DNA of 64,000 nucleotides from Panagrolaimus kolymaensis (GCA_028622995.1 JAJQJQ010000021.1:2852001-2916000), one strand, 5' to 3'; positions 37,791 to 53,700 are shown, counted from the stretch's first letter. Numbers and translations are program-made. Notes: generated from the letters alone by a model not told the origin.

Positions 37791-39679
37791 CGAAGAAAGG
37801 TTATTAATACTTTTTGTTCGAGCATCACAATTAATGACACCATATTCCAAAAATTCAAAGTGTCAATGTAGACAACTCAAATAAATTTTTTTTATTAAAA
37901 ACAAGCAATAAATTTTAAACCTGCAGATTTTGGTGTTCAAACCATTTTTTTCGAAGAAAGGTTATTTATATTTTTTGTTCGAGCATCACAATTAGTGACA
38001 CCATATTCCAAAAATTCAAAGTGTCAAAGCAGACAACTCAAATAAATTTTTTTTATTAAAAACAAGCAATAAATTTTAAACCTGCAGATTTTGATGTTCA
38101 AACAATTTCCATCGAAGAAAGGTTATTAATATTTTTTGTTCGAGCATCACAATTAGTGACACCATATTCCAAAAATTCAAAGTGTCAAAGCAGACAACTC
38201 AAATAAATTTTTTTTATTAAAAACAAGCAATAAATTTTAAACCTGCAGATTTTGATGTTCAAACAATTTCCATCGAAGAAAGGTTATTAATATTTTTTGT
38301 TCGAGCATCACAATTAATGACACCATATTCCAAAAATTCAAAGTGTCAAAGCAGACAACTCAAATAAATTTTTTTTATTAAAAACAAGCAATAAATTTTA
38401 AACCTGCAGATTTTGGTGTTCAAACCATTTTTTTCGAAGAAAGGTTATTTATATTTTTTGTTCGAGCATCACAATTAGTGACACCATATACCAAAAATTC
38501 AAAGTGTCAAAGCAGACAATACAAATAAATTTTTTTTTATTTATTTTAATGCAAAATATTTTAAACCTGTAGATTTTGGTGTTCAAACCATTTCCATCGA
38601 TGAAAGGTTATTAATATTTTTTGTTCGAGCATCACAATTAGTGACACCATATTCCAAAAATTCAAAGTGTCAAAGCAGACAACTCAAATAAATTTTTTTT
38701 ATTAAAAACAATCAATAAATTTTAAACCTGCAGATTTTGGTGTTCAAACAATTTCCATCGAAGAAAGGTTATTAATATTTTTTGTTCGAGCATCACAATT
38801 AATGACACCATATTCCAAAAATTCAAAGTGTCAAAGCAGACAACTCAAATAAATTTTTTTTATTAAAAACAATCAATAAATTTTAAACCTGCAGATTTTG
38901 GTGTTCAAACCATTTTTTTCGAAGAAAGGTTATTAATACTTTTTGTTCGAGCATCACAATTAATGACACCATATTCCAAAAATTCAAAGTGTCAAAGTAG
39001 ACAACTCAAATAAATTTTTTTTATTAAAAACAAGCAATAAATTTTAAACCTGCAGATTTTGGTGTTCAAACCATTTTTTTCGAAGAAAGGTTATTTATAT
39101 TTTTTGTTCGAGCATCACAATTAGTGACACCATATACCAAAAATTCAAAGTGTCAAAGCAGACAATACAAATAAATTTTTTTTTATTTATTTTAATGCAA
39201 AATATTTTAAACCTGTAGATTTTGGTGTTCAAACCATTTCCATCGATGAAAGGTTATTAATATTTTTTGTTCGAGCATCACAATTAGTGACACCATATTC
39301 CAAAAATTCAAAGTGTCAAAGCAGACAACTCAAATAAACTTTTTTTATTAAAAACAAGCAATAAATTTTAAACCTGCAGATTTTGATGTTCAAACAATTT
39401 CCATCGAAGAAAGGTTATTAATATTTTTTGTTCGAGCATCACAATTAGTGACACCATATTCCAAAAATTCAAAGTGTCAAAGTAGACAACTCAAATAAAT
39501 TTTTTTTATTAAAAACAATCAATAAATTTTAAACCTGCAGATTTTGGTGTTCAAACCATTTTTTTCGAAGAAAGGTTATTTATATTTTTTGTTCGAGCAT
39601 CACAATTAGTGACACCATATACCAAAAATTCAAAGTGTCAAAGCAGACAATACAAATAAATTTTTTTTATTTATTTTAA

Positions 39680-42260
39680 TGCAAAATATTTTAAACCTGT
39701 AGATTTTGGTGTTCAAACCATTTCCATCGAAGAAAGTTTATTAATATTTTTTATTCGAGCATCACAATTAGTGACACCATATTCCAAAAATTCAAAGTGT
39801 CAAAGTAGACAACTCAAATAAATTTTTTTTATTAAAAACAAGCAATAAATTTTAAACCTGCAGATTTTGGTGTTCAAACCATTTTTTTCGAAGAAAGGTT
39901 ATTTATATTTTTTGTTCGAGCATCACAATTAGTGACACCATATACCAAAAATTCAAAGTGTCAAAGCAGACAATACAAATAAATTTTTTTTTATTTATTT
40001 TAATGCAAAATATTTTAAACCTGTAGATTTTGGTGTTCAAACCATTTCCATCGAAGAAAGGTTATTAATATTTTTTGTTCGAGCATCACAATTAGTGACA
40101 CCATATTCCAAAAATTCAAAGTGTCAAAGCAGACAACTCAAATAAATTTTTTTTATTAAAAACAAGCAATAAATTTTAAACCTGCAGATTTTGATGTTCA
40201 AACAATTTCCATCGAAGAAAGGTTATTAATATTTTTTGTTCGAGCATCACAATTAGTGACACCATATTCCAAAAATTCAAAGTGTCAAAGTAGACAACTC
40301 AAATAAATTTTTTTTATTTATTTTAATGCAAAATATTTTAAACCTGTAGATTTTGGTGTTCAAACCATTTCCATCGAAGAAAGGTTATTAATATTTTTTG
40401 TTCGAGCATCACAATTAGTGACAACATATTCCAAAAATTCAAAGTGTCAAAGCAGACAACTCAAATAAATTTTTTTTATTAAAAACATTCAATAAATTTT
40501 AAACCTGCAGATTTTGGTGTTCAAACCATTTTTTTCGAAGAAAGGTTATTTATATTTTTTGTTCGAGCATCACAATTAGTGACACCATATTCCAAAAATT
40601 CAAAGTGTCAAAGTAGACAACTCAAATAAATTTTTTTTATTAAAAACAATCAATAAATTTTAAACCTGCAGATTTTGGTGTTCAAACCATTTTTTTCGAA
40701 GAAAGGTTATTTATATTTTTTGATCGAGCATCACAATTAGTGACACCATATACCAAAAATTCAAAGTGTCAAAGCAGACAATACAAATAAATTTTTTTTA
40801 TTAAAAACAATCAATAAATTTTAAACCTGCAGATTTTGGTGTTCAAACCATTTTTTTCGAAGAAAGGTTATTTATATTTTTTGTTCGAGCATCACAATTA
40901 GTGACACCATATACCAAAAATTCAAAGTGTCAAAGCAGACAATACAAATAAATTTTTTTTATTTATTTTAATGCAAAATATTTTAAAAGTGTAGATTTTG
41001 GTGTTCAAACCATTTCCATCGAAGAAAGTTTATTAATATTTTTTATTCGAGCATCACAATTAGTGACACCATATTCCAAAAATTCAAAGTGTCAAAGTAG
41101 ACAACTCAAATAAATTTTTTTTATTAAAAACAAGCAATAAATTTTAAACCTGCAGATTTTGGTGTTCAAACCATTTTTTTCGAAGAAAGGTTATTTATAT
41201 TTTTTGTTCGAGCATCACAATTAGTGACACCATATACCAAAAATTCAAAGTGTCAAAGCAGACAATACAAATAAATTTTTTTTTATTTATTTTAATGCAA
41301 AATATTTTAAACCTGTAGATTTTGGTGTTCAAACCATTTCCATCGAAGAAAGGTTATTAATATTTTTTGTTCGAGCATCACAATTAGTGACACCATATTC
41401 CAAAAATTCAAAGTGTCAAAGCAGACAACTCAAATAAATTTTTTTTATTAAAAACAAGCAATAAATTTTAAACCTGCAGATTTTGATGTTCAAACAATTT
41501 CCATCGAAGAAAGGTTATTAATATTTTTTGTTCGAGCATCACAATTAGTGACACCATATTCCAAAAATTCAAAGTGTCAAAGTAGACAACTCAAATAAAT
41601 TTTTTTTATTTATTTTAATGCAAAATATTTTAAACCTGTAGATTTTGGTGTTCAAACCATTTCCATCGAAGAAAGGTTATTAATATTTTTTGTTCGAGCA
41701 TCACAATTAGTGACAACATATTCCAAAAATTCAAAGTGTCAAAGCAGACAACTCAAATAAATTTTTTTTATTAAAAACATTCAATAAATTTTAAACCTGC
41801 AGATTTTGGTGTTCAAACCATTTTTTTCGAAGAAAGGTTATTTATATTTTTTGTTCGAGCATCACAATTAGTGACACCATATACCAAAAATTCAAAGTGT
41901 CAAAGCAGACAATACAAATAAATTTTTTTTATTAAAAACAAGCAATAAATTTTAAACCTGCAGATTTTGGTGTTCAAACCATTTCCATCGAAGAAAGGTT
42001 ATTAATATTTTTTGTTCGAGAATCACAATTAGTGACAACATATTCCAAAAATTCAAAGTGTCAAAGCAGACAACTCAAATAAATTTTTTTTATTAAAAAC
42101 ATTCAATAAATTTTAAACCTGCAGATTTTGGTGTTCAAACCATTTTTTTCGAAGAAAGGTTATTTATATTTTTTGTTCGAGCATCACAATTAGTGACACC
42201 ATATTCCAAAAATTCAAAGTGTCAAAGTAGACAACTCAAATAAATTTTTTTTATTTATTT
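39680..42260 (+). repeat. Eight-monomer (about 1,292-bp) higher-order repeat
   Basis: CGAAGAAAGTTTATT at about 39735 and 41027, GATGTTCAAACAATT at about 40193 and 41485, and GTGACAACATATT at about 40420 and 41711 all repeat in the same order at an offset of about 1,291 bp. A change of AAACCTGTAG to AAAAGTGTAG at about 40985 is private to one copy. Confidence 0.75.
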
Positions 42261-45170
42261 TAATGCAAAATATTTTAAACCTGCAGATTTTGGTGTTCAA
42301 ACCATTTTTTTCGAAGAAAGGTTATTTATATTTTTTGTTCGAGCATCACAATTAGTGACAACATATTCCAAAAATTCAAAGTGTCAAAGCAGACAATACA
42401 AATAAATTTTTTTTATTAAAAACATTCAATAAATTTTAAACCTGCAGATTTTGGTGTTCAAACCATTTTTTTCGAAGAAAGGTTATTTATATTTTTTGTT
42501 CGAGCATCACAATTAGTGACACCATATACCAAAAATTCAAAGTGTCAAAGCAGACAATACAAATAAATTTTTTTTATTAAAAACAAGCAATAAATTTTAA
42601 ACCTGCAGATTTTGGTGTTCAAACCATTTCCATCGAAGAAAGGTTATTAATATTTTTTATTCGAGCATCACAATTAGTGACACCATATTCCAAAAATTCA
42701 AAGTGTCAAAGCAGACAACTCAAATAAATTTTTTTTATTTATTTTAATGCAAAATATTTAAAACCTGTAGATTTTGGTGTTCAAACCATTTCCATCGAAG
42801 AAAGGTTATTAATATTTTTTGTTCGAGCATCACAATTAGTGACACCATATTCCAAAAATTCAAAGTGTCAAAGCAGACAACTCAAATAAATTTTTTTTAT
42901 TTATTTTAATGCAAAATATTTTAAACCTGTAGATTTTGGTGTTCAAACCATTTCCATCGAAGAAAGGTTATTAATATTTTTTGTTCGAGCATCACAATTA
43001 GTGACACCATATTCCAAAAATTCAAAGTGTCAAAGCAGACAACTCAAATAAATTTTTTTTATTAAAAACAAGCAATAAATTTTAAACCTGCTGATTTTGG
43101 TGTTCAAACCATTTCCATCGAAGAAAGGTTATTAATATTTTTTGTTCGAGCATCACAATTAGTGACACCATATTCCAAAAATTCAAAGTGTCAAAGCAGA
43201 CAACTCAAATAAATTTTTTTTATTAAAAACAAGCAATAAATTTTAAACCTGCAGATTTTGGTGTTCAAACCATTTCCATCGAAGAAAGGTTATTAATATT
43301 TTTTGTTCGAGCATCACAATTAGTGACACCATATTCCAAAAATTCAAAGTGTCAAAGCAGACAACTCAAATAAATTTTTTTTATTTATTTTAATGCAAAA
43401 TATTTTAAACCTGTAGATTTTGGTGTTCAAACCATTTCCATCGAAGAAAGGTTATTAATATTTTTTGTTCGAGCATCACAATTAGTGACAACATATTCCA
43501 AAAATTCAAAGTGTCAAAGCAGACAACTCAAATAAATTTTTTTTATTAAAAACATTCAATAAATTTTAAACCTGCAGATTTTGGTGTTCAAACCATTTCC
43601 ATCGAAGAAAGGTTATTAATATTTTTTGTTCGAGCATCACAATTAGTGACAACATATTCCAAAAATTCAAAGTGTCAAAGCAGACAACTCAAATAAATTT
43701 TTTTTATTAAAAACATTCAATAAATTTTAAACCTGCAGATTTTGGTGTTCAAACCATTTTTTTCGAAGAAAGGTTATTTATATTTTTTGTTCGAGCATCA
43801 CAATTAGTGACACCATATTCCAAAAATTCAAAGTGTCAAAGTAGACAACTCAAATAAATTTTTTTTATTTATTTTAATGCAAAATATTTTAAACCTGCAG
43901 ATTTTGGTGTTCAAACCATTTTTTTCGAAGAAAGGTTATTTATATTTTTTGTTCGAGCATCACAATTAGTGACAACATATTCCAAAAATTCAAAGTGTCA
44001 AAGCAGACAATACAAATAAATTTTTTTTATTAAAAACATTCAATAAATTTTAAACCTGCAGATTTTGGTGTTCAAACCATTTTTTTCGAAGAAAGGTTAT
44101 TTATATTTTTTGTTCGAGCATCACAATTAGTGACACCATATACCAAAAATTCAAAGTGTCAAAGCAGACAATACAAATAAATTTTTTTTATTAAAAACAA
44201 GCAATAAATTTTAAACCTGCAGATTTTGGTGTTCAAACCATTTCCATCGAAGAAAGGTTATTAATATTTTTTATTCGAGCATCACAATTAGTGACACCAT
44301 ATTCCAAAAATTCAAAGTGTCAAAGCAGACAACTCAAATAAATTTTTTTTATTTATTTTAATGCAAAATATTTAAAACCTGTAGATTTTGGTGTTCAAAC
44401 CATTTCCATCGAAGAAAGGTTATTAATATTTTTTGTTCGAGCATCACAATTAGTGACACCATATTCCAAAAATTAAAAGTGTCAAAGCAGACAACTCAAA
44501 TAAATTTTTTTTATTTATTTTAATGCAAAATATTTTAAACCTGTAGATTTTGGTGTTCAAACCATTTCCATCGAAGAAAGGTTATTAATATTTTTTGTTC
44601 GAGCATCACAATTAGTGACACCATATTCCAAAAATTCAAAGTGTCAAAGCAGACAACTCAAATAAATTTTTTTTATTAAAAACAAGCAATAAATTTTAAA
44701 CCTGCTGATTTTGGTGTTCAAACCATTTCCATCGAAGAAAGGTTATTAATATTTTTTGTTCGAGCATCACAATTAGTGACACCATATTCCAAAAATTCAA
44801 AGTGTCAAAGCAGACAACTCAAATAAATTTTTTTTATTAAAAACAAGCAATAAATTTTAAACCTGCAGATTTTGGTGTTCAAACCATTTCCATCGAAGAA
44901 AGGTTATTAATATTTTTTGTTCGAGCATCACAATTAGTGACACCATATTCCAAAAATTCAAAGTGTCAAAGCAGACAACTCAAATAAATTTTTTTTATTT
45001 ATTTTAATGCAAAATATTTTAAACCTGTAGATTTTGGTGTTCAAACCATTTCCATCGAAGAAAGGTTATTAATATTTTTTGTTCGAGCATCACAATTAGT
45101 GACACCATATTCCAAAAATTCAAAGTGTCAAAGCAGACAACTCAAATAAATTTTTTTTATTAAAAACAAG
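41946..45170 (+). repeat. Ten-monomer (1,614-bp) higher-order repeat
   Basis: AAAATATTTAAAACCTG occurs at 42751 and 44365, 1,614 bp apart. Flanking units (GTGACAACATATT units before, a CCTGCTGATT unit after at about 43088 and 44702) keep the same order and spacing. Confidence 0.75.
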
Positions 45171-47719
45171 CAATAAATTTTAAACCTGCAGATTTTGGTG
45201 TTCAAACCATTTCCATCGAAGAAAGGTTATTAATATTTTTTGTTCGAGCATCACAATTAGTGACACCATATTCCAAAAATTCAAAGTGTCAAAGCAGACA
45301 ACTCAAATAAATTTTTTTTATTTATTTTAATGCAAAATATTTTAAACCTGTAGATTTTGGTGTTCAAACCATTTCCATCGAAGAAAGGTTATTAATATTT
45401 TTTGTTCGAGCATCACAATTAGTGACACCATATTCCAAAAATTCAAAGTGTCAAAGCAGACAACTCAAATAAATTTTTTTTATTAAAAACAAGCAATAAA
45501 TTTTAAACCTGCAGATTTTGGTGTTCAAACCATTTCCATCGAAGAAAGGTTATTAATATTTTTTGTTCGAGCATCACAATTAGTGACACCATATTCCAAA
45601 AATTCAAAGTGTCAAAGCAGACAACTCAAATAAATTTTTTTTATTTATTTTAATGCAAAATATTTTAAACCTGTAGATTTTGGTGTTCAAACCATTTCCA
45701 TCGAAGAAAGGTTATTAATATTTTTTGTTCGAGCATCACAATTAGTGACACCATATTCCAAAAATTCAAAGTGTCAAAGCAGACAACTCAAATAAATTTT
45801 TTTTATTAAAAACAAGCAATAAATTTTAAACCTGCAGATTTTGGTGTTCAAACCATTTCCATCGAAGAAAGGTTATTAATATTTTTTGTTCGAGCATCAC
45901 AATTAGTGACACCATATTCCAAAAATTCAAAGTGTCAAAGCAGACAACTCAAATAAATTTTTTTTATTAAAAACAAGCAATAAATTTTAAACCTGCAGAT
46001 TTTGGTGTTCAAACCATTTTTTTCGAAGAAAGGTTATTTATATTTTTTGTTCGAGCATCACAATTAGTGACACCATATTCCAAAAATTCAAAGTGTCAAA
46101 GCAGACAACTCAAATAAATTTTTTTTATTTATTTTAATGCAAAATATTTTAAACCTGTAGATTTTGGTGTTCAAACCATTTCCATCGAAGAAAGGTTATT
46201 AATATTTTTTGTTCGAGCATCACAATTAGTGACACCATATTCCAAAAATTCAAAGTGTCAAAGCAGACAACTCAAATAAATTTTTTTTATTAAAAACAAG
46301 CAATAAATTTTAAACCTGCAGATTTTGGTGTTCAAACCATTTCCATCGAAGAAAGGTTATTAATATTTTTTGTTCGAGCATCACAATTAGTGACACCATA
46401 TTCCAAAAATTCAAAGTGTCAAAGCAGACAACTCAAATAAATTTTTTTTATTAAAAACAAGCAATAAATTTTAAACCTGCAGATTTTGATGTTCAAACAA
46501 TTTCCATCGAAGAAAGGTTATTAATATTTTTTGTTCGAGCATCACAATTAGTGACACCATATTCCAAAAATTCAAAGTGTCAAAGTAGACAACTCAAATA
46601 AATTTTTTTTATTTATTTTAATGCAAAATATTTTAAACCTGTAGATTTTGGTGTTCAAACCATTTCCATCGAAGAAAGGTTATTAATATTTTTTGTTCGA
46701 GCATCACAATTAGTGACAACATATTCCAAAAATTCAAAGTGTCAAAGCAGACAACTCAAATAAATTTTTTTTATTAAAAACATTCAATAAATTTTAAACC
46801 TGCAGATTTTGGTGTTCAAACCATTTTTTTCGAAGAAAGGTTATTTATATTTTTTGTTCGAGCATCACAATTAGTGACACCATATTCCAAAAATTCAAAG
46901 TGTCAAAGCAGACAACTCAAATAAATTTTTTTTATTTATTTTAATGCAAAATATTTTAAACCTGTAGATTTTGGTGTTCAAACCATTTTTTTCGAAGAAA
47001 GGTTATTTATATTTTTTGTTCGAGCATCACAATTAGTGACACCATATTCCAAAAATTCAAAGTGTCAAAGTAGACAATTCAAATAAATTTTTTTTATTAA
47101 AAACAATCAATAAATTTTAAACCTGCAGATTTTGGTGTTCAAACCATTTCCATCGAAGAAAGGTTATTAATATTTTTTGTTCGAGCATCACAATTAGTGA
47201 CACCATATTCCAAAAATTCAAAGTGTTAAAGCAGACAACTCAAATAAATTTTTTTTATTAAAAACATTCAATAAATTTTAAACCTGCAGATTTTGGTGTT
47301 CAAACCATTTTTTTCGAAGAAAGGTTATTTATATTTTTTGTTCGAGCATCACAATTAGTGACACCATATTCCAAAAATTCAAAGTGTCAAAGTAGACAAC
47401 TCAAATAAATTTTTTTTATTAAAAACAATCAATAAATTTTAAACCTGCAGATTTTGGTGTTCAAACCATTTTTTTCGAAGAAAGGTTATTTATATTTTTT
47501 GTTCGAGCATCACAATTAGTGACACCATATACCAAAAATTCAAAGTGTCAAAGCAGACAATACAAATAAATTTTTTTTATTAAAAACAAGCAATAAATTT
47601 TAAACCTGCAGATTTTGGTGTTCAAACCATTTCCATCGAAAAAAGGTTATTAATATTTTTTATTCGAGCATCACAATTAGTGACACCATATTCCAAAAAT
47701 TCAAAGTGTCAAAGCAGAC

Positions 47720-50310
47720 AACTCAAATAAATTTTTTTTATTAAAAACAAGCAATAAATTTTAAACCTGCAGATTTTGGTGTTCAAACCATTTTTTTCGA
47801 AGAAAGGTTATTTATATTTTTTGTTCGAGCATCACAATTAGTGACACCATATTCCAAAAATTCAAAGTGTCAAAGCAGACAACTCAAATAAATTTTTTTT
47901 ATTTATTTTAATGCAAAATATTTTAAACCTGTAGATTTTGGTGTTCAAACCATTTCCATCGAAGAAAGGTTATTAATATTTTTTATTCGAGCATCACAAT
48001 TATTGACACCATATACCAAAAATTCAAAGTGTCAAAGCAGACAATACAAATAAATTTTTTTTATTAAAAACAAGCAATAAATTTTAAACCTGCAGATTTT
48101 GGTGTTCAAACAATTTCCATCGAAGAAAGGTTATTAATATTTTTTGTTCGAGCATCACAATTAGTGACACCATATTCCAAAAATTCAAAGTGTCAAAGCA
48201 GACAACTCAAATAAATTTTTTTTATTAAAAACATTCAATAAATTTTAAACCTGCAGATTTTGGTGTTCAAACAATTTCCATCGAAGAAAGGTTATTAATA
48301 TTTTTTGTTCGAGCATCACAATTAGTGACACCATATTCCAAAAATTCAAAGTGTCAAAGTAGACAACTCAAATAAATTTTTTTTATTAAAAACATTCAAT
48401 AAATTTTAAACCTGCAGATTTTGGTGTTCAAACAATTTCCATCGAAGAAAGGTTATTAATATTTTTTGTTCGAGCATCACAATTAGTGACACCATATTCC
48501 AAAAATTCAAAGTGTCAAAGTAGACAACTCAAATAAATTTTTTTTATTTATTTTAATGCAAAATATTTTAAACCTGTAGATTTTGGTGTTCAAACCATTT
48601 CCATCGAAGAAAGGTTATTAATATTTTTTGTTCGAGCATCACAATTAGTGACACCATATTCCAAAAATTCAAAGTGTCAAAGCAGACAACTCAAATAAAT
48701 TTTTTTTATTAAAAACATTCAATAAATTTTAAACCTGCAGATTTTGGTGTTCAAACCATTTTTTTCGAAGAAAGGTTATTTATATTTTTTGTTCGAGCAT
48801 CACAATTAGTGACACCATATTCCAAAAATTCAAAGTGTCAAAGCAGACAACTCAAATAAATTTTTTTTATTAAAAACATTCAATAAATTTTAAACCTGCA
48901 GATTTTGGTGTTCAAACCATTTTTTTCGAAGAAAGGTTATTTATATTTTTTGTTCGAGCATCACAATTAGTGACACCATATTCCAAAAATTCAAAGTGTC
49001 AAAGCAGACAACTCAAATAAATTTTTTTTATTAAAAACAAGCAATAAATTTTAAACCTGCAGATTTTGGTGTTCAAACCATTTTTTTCGAAGAAAGGTTA
49101 TTTATATTTTTTGTTCGAGCATCACAATTAGTGACACCATATTCCAAAAATTCAAAGTGTCAAAGCAGACAACTCAAATAAATTTTTTTTATATATTTTA
49201 ATGCAAAATATTTTAAACCTGTAGATTTTGGTGTTCAAACCATTTCCATCGAAGAAAGGTTATTAATATTTTTTATTCGAGCATCACAATTATTGACACC
49301 ATATACCAAAAATTCAAAGTGTCAAAGCAGACAATACAAATAAATTTTTTTTATTAAAAACAAGCAATAAATTTTAAACCTGCAGATTTTGGTGTTCAAA
49401 CAATTTCCATCGAAGAAAGGTTATTAATATTTTTTGTTCGAGCATCACAATTAGTGACACCATATTCCAAAAATTCAAAGTGTCAAAGCAGACAACTCAA
49501 ATAAATTTTTTTTATTAAAAACATTCAATAAATTTTAAACCTGCAGATTTTGGTGTTCAAACAATTTCCATCGAAGAAAGGTTATTAATATTTTTTGTTC
49601 GAGCATCACAATTAGTGACACCATATTCCAAAAATTCAAAGTGTCAAAGTAGACAACTCAAATAAATTTTTTTTATTAAAAACATTCAATAAATTTTAAA
49701 CCTGCAGATTTTGGTGTTCAAACAATTTCCATCGAAGAAAGGTTATTAATATTTTTTGTTCGAGCATCACAATTAGTGACACCATATTCCAAAAATTCAA
49801 AGTGTCAAAGTAGACAACTCAAATAAATTTTTTTTATTTATTTTAATGCAAAATATTTTAAACCTGTAGATTTTGGTGTTCAAACCATTTCCATCGAAGA
49901 AAGGTTATTAATATTTTTTGTTCGAGCATCACAATTAGTGACACCATATTCCAAAAATTCAAAGTGTCAAAGCAGACAACTCAAATAAATTTTTTTTATT
50001 AAAAACATTCAATAAATTTTAAACCTGCAGATTTTGGTGTTCAAACCATTTTTTTCGAAGAAAGGTTATTTATATTTTTTGTTCGAGCATCACAATTAGT
50101 GACACCATATTCCAAAAATTCAAAGTGTCAAAGCAGACAACTCAAATAAATTTTTTTTATTAAAAACATTCAATAAATTTTAAACCTGCAGATTTTGGTG
50201 TTCAAACCATTTTTTTCGAAGAAAGGTTATTTATATTTTTTGTTCGAGCATCACAATTAGTGACACCATATTCCAAAAATTCAAAGTGTCAAAGCAGACA
50301 ACTCAAATAA
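47720..50310 (+). repeat. Eight-monomer (1,290-bp) higher-order repeat
   Basis: CACAATTATTGACACC recurs with an offset of exactly 1,290 bp (TATTGACACC at 48001 and 49291). It is followed in both copies by the same run of TTCAAACAATTTCC units with ATTCAATAAA linkers. The two copies differ by only a few bases, for example ATATATTTTAATGC at 49190 in place of ATTTATTTTAATGC. Confidence 0.8.
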
Positions 50311-50799
50311 ATTTTTTTTATTTATTTTAATGCAAAATATTTTAAACCTGTAGATTTTGGTGTTCAAACCATTTCCATCGAAGAAAGGTTATTAATATTT
50401 TTTGTTCGAGCATCACAATTAGTGACACCATATTCCAAAAATTCAAAGTGTCAAAGCAGACAACTCAAATAAATTTTTTTTATTAAAAACAAGCAATAAA
50501 TTTTAAACCTGCAGATTTTGATGTTCAAACAATTTCCATCGAAGAAAGGTTATTAATATTTTTTGTTCGAGCATCACAATTAGTGACACCATATTCCAAA
50601 AATTCAAAGTGTCAAAGTAGACAACTCAAATAAATTTTTTTTATTTATTTTAATGCAAAATATTTTAAACCTGTAGATTTTGGTGTTCAAACCATTTCCA
50701 TCGAAGAAAGGTTATTAATATTTTTTGTTCGAGCATCACAATTAGTGACAACATATTCCAAAAATTCAAAGTGTCAAAGTAGACAACTCAAATAAATTT

Positions 50800-53700
50800 T
50801 TTTTATTAAAAACAATCAATAAATTTTAAACCTGCAGATTTTGGTGTTCAAACCATTTTTTCGAAGAAAGGTTATTAATATTTTTTGTTCGAGCATCACA
50901 ATTAGTGACAACATATTCCAAAAATTCAAAGTGTCAAAGTAGACAACTCAAATAAATTTTTTTTATTAAAAACAAGCAATAATTTTTAAACCTGCAGATT
51001 TTGGTGTTCAAACCATTTCCATCGAAGAAAGGTTATTAATATTTTTTGTTCGAGCATCACAATTAGTGACACCATATTCCAAAAATTCAAAGTGTCAAAG
51101 CAGACAACTCAAATAAATTTTTTTTATTAAAAACAAGCAATAAATTTTAAACCTGCAGATTTTGGTGTTCAAACCATTTTTTTCGAAGAAAGGTTATTTA
51201 TATTTTTTGTTCGAGCATCACAATTAGTGACAACATATTCCAAAAATTCAAAGTGTCAAAGCAGACAACTCAAATAAATTTTTTTTATTAAAAACATTCA
51301 ATAAATTTTAAACCTGCAGATTTTGGTGTTCAAACCATTTTTTTCGAAGAAAGGTTATTTATATTTTTTGTTCGAGCATCACAATTAGTGACACCATATA
51401 CCAAAAATTCAAAGTGTCAAAGCAGACAATACAAATAAATTTTTTTTATTAAAAACAAGCAATAAATTTTAAACCTGCAGATTTTGGTGTTCAAACCATT
51501 TCCATCGAAGAAAGGTTATTAATATTTTTTGTTCGAGCATCACAATTAGTGACACCATATTCCAAAAATTCAAAGTGTCAAAGTAGACAACTCAAATAAA
51601 TTTTTTTTATTTATTTTAATGCAAAATATTTTAAACCTGCAGATTTTGGTGTTCAAACCATTTTTTTCGAAGAAAGGTTATTTATATTTTTTGTTCGAGC
51701 ATCACAATTAGTGACACCATATACCAAAAATTCAAAGTGTCAAAGCAGACAATACAAATAAATTTTTTTTATTAAAAACAAGCAATAAATTTTAAACCTG
51801 CAGATTTTGGTGTTCAAACCATTTCCATCGAAGAAAGGTTATTAATATTTTTTGTTCGAGCATCACAATTAGTGACAACATATTCCAAAAATTCAAAGTG
51901 TCAAAGCAGACAACTCAAATAAATTTTTTTTATTAAAAACATTCAATAAATTTTAAACCTGCAGATTTTGGTGTTCAAACCATTTCCATCGAAGAAAGGT
52001 TATTAATATTTTTTGTTCGAGCATCACAATTAGTGACACCATATACCAAAAATTCAAAGTGTCAAAGCAGACAATACAAATAAATTTTTTTTATTAAAAA
52101 CAAGCAATAAATTTTAAACCTGCAGATTTTGGTGTTCAAACCATTTCCATCGAAGAAAGGTTATTAATATTTTTTATTCGAGCATCACAATTAGTGACAA
52201 CATATTCCAAAAATTCAAAGTGTCAAAGTAGACAACTCAAATAAATTTTTTTTATTAAAAACAATCAATAAATTTTAAACCTGCAGATTTTGGTGTTCAA
52301 ACCATTTTTTCGAAGAAAGGTTATTAATATTTTTTGTTCGAGCATCACAATTAGTGACAACATATTCCAAAAATTCAAAGTGTCAAAGTAGACAACTCAA
52401 ATAAATTTTTTTTATTAAAAACAAGCAATAAATTTTAAACCTGCAGATTTTGGTGTTCAAACCATTTCCATCGAAGAAAGGTTATTAATATTTTTTGTTC
52501 GAGCATCACAATTAGTGACACCATATTCCAAAAATTCAAAGTGTCAAAGCAGACAACTCAAATAAATTTTTTTTATTAAAAACAAGCAATAAATTTTAAA
52601 CCTGCAGATTTTGGTGTTCAAACCATTTCCATCGAAGAAAGGTTATTAATATTTTTTGTTCGAGCATCACAATTAGTGACACCATATACCAAAAATTCAA
52701 AGTGTCAAAGCAGACAATACAAATAAATTTTTTTTATTAAAAACAAGCAATAAATTTTAAACCTGCAGATTTTGGTGTTCAAACCATTTCCATCGAAGAA
52801 AGGTTATTAATATTTTTTATTCGAGCATCACAATTAGTGACAACATATTCCAAAAATTCAAAGTGTCAAAGTAGACAACTCAAATAAATTTTTTTTATTA
52901 AAAACAATCAATAAATTTAAAACCTGCAGATTTTGGTGTTCAAACCATTTTTTCGAAGAAAGGTTATTAATATTTTTTGTTCGAGCATCACAATTAGTGA
53001 CAACATATTCCAAAAATTCAAAGTGTCAAAGTAGACAACTCAAATAAATTTTTTTTATTAAAAACAAGCAATAAATTTTAAACCTGCAGATTTTGGTGTT
53101 CAAACCATTTCCATCGAAGAAAGGTTATTAATATTTTTTGTTCGAGCATCACAATTAGTGACACCATATACCAAAAATTCAAAGTGTCAAAGCAGACAAT
53201 ACAAATAAATTTTTTTTATTAAAAACAAGCAATAAATTTTAAACCTGCAGATTTTGGTGTTCAAACCATTTCCATCGAAGAAAGGTTATTAATATTTTTT
53301 ATTCGAGCATCACAATTAGTGACAACATATTCCAAAAATTCAAAGTGTCAAAGTAGACAACTCAAATAAATTTTTTTTATTAAAAACAATCAATAAATTT
53401 TAAACCTGCAGATTTTGGTGTTCAAACCATTTTTTCGAAGAAAGGTTATTAATATTTTTTGTTCGAGCATCACAATTAGTGACAACATATTCCAAAAATT
53501 CAAAGTGTCAAAGTAGACAACTCAAATAAATTTTTTTTATTAAAAACAAGCAATAAATTTTAAACCTGCAGATTTTGGTGTTCAAACCATTTCCATCGAA
53601 GAAAGGTTATTAATATTTTTTGTTCGAGCATCACAATTAGTGACACCATATACCAAAAATTCAAAGTGTCAAAGCAGACAACTCAAATAAATTTTTTTTA

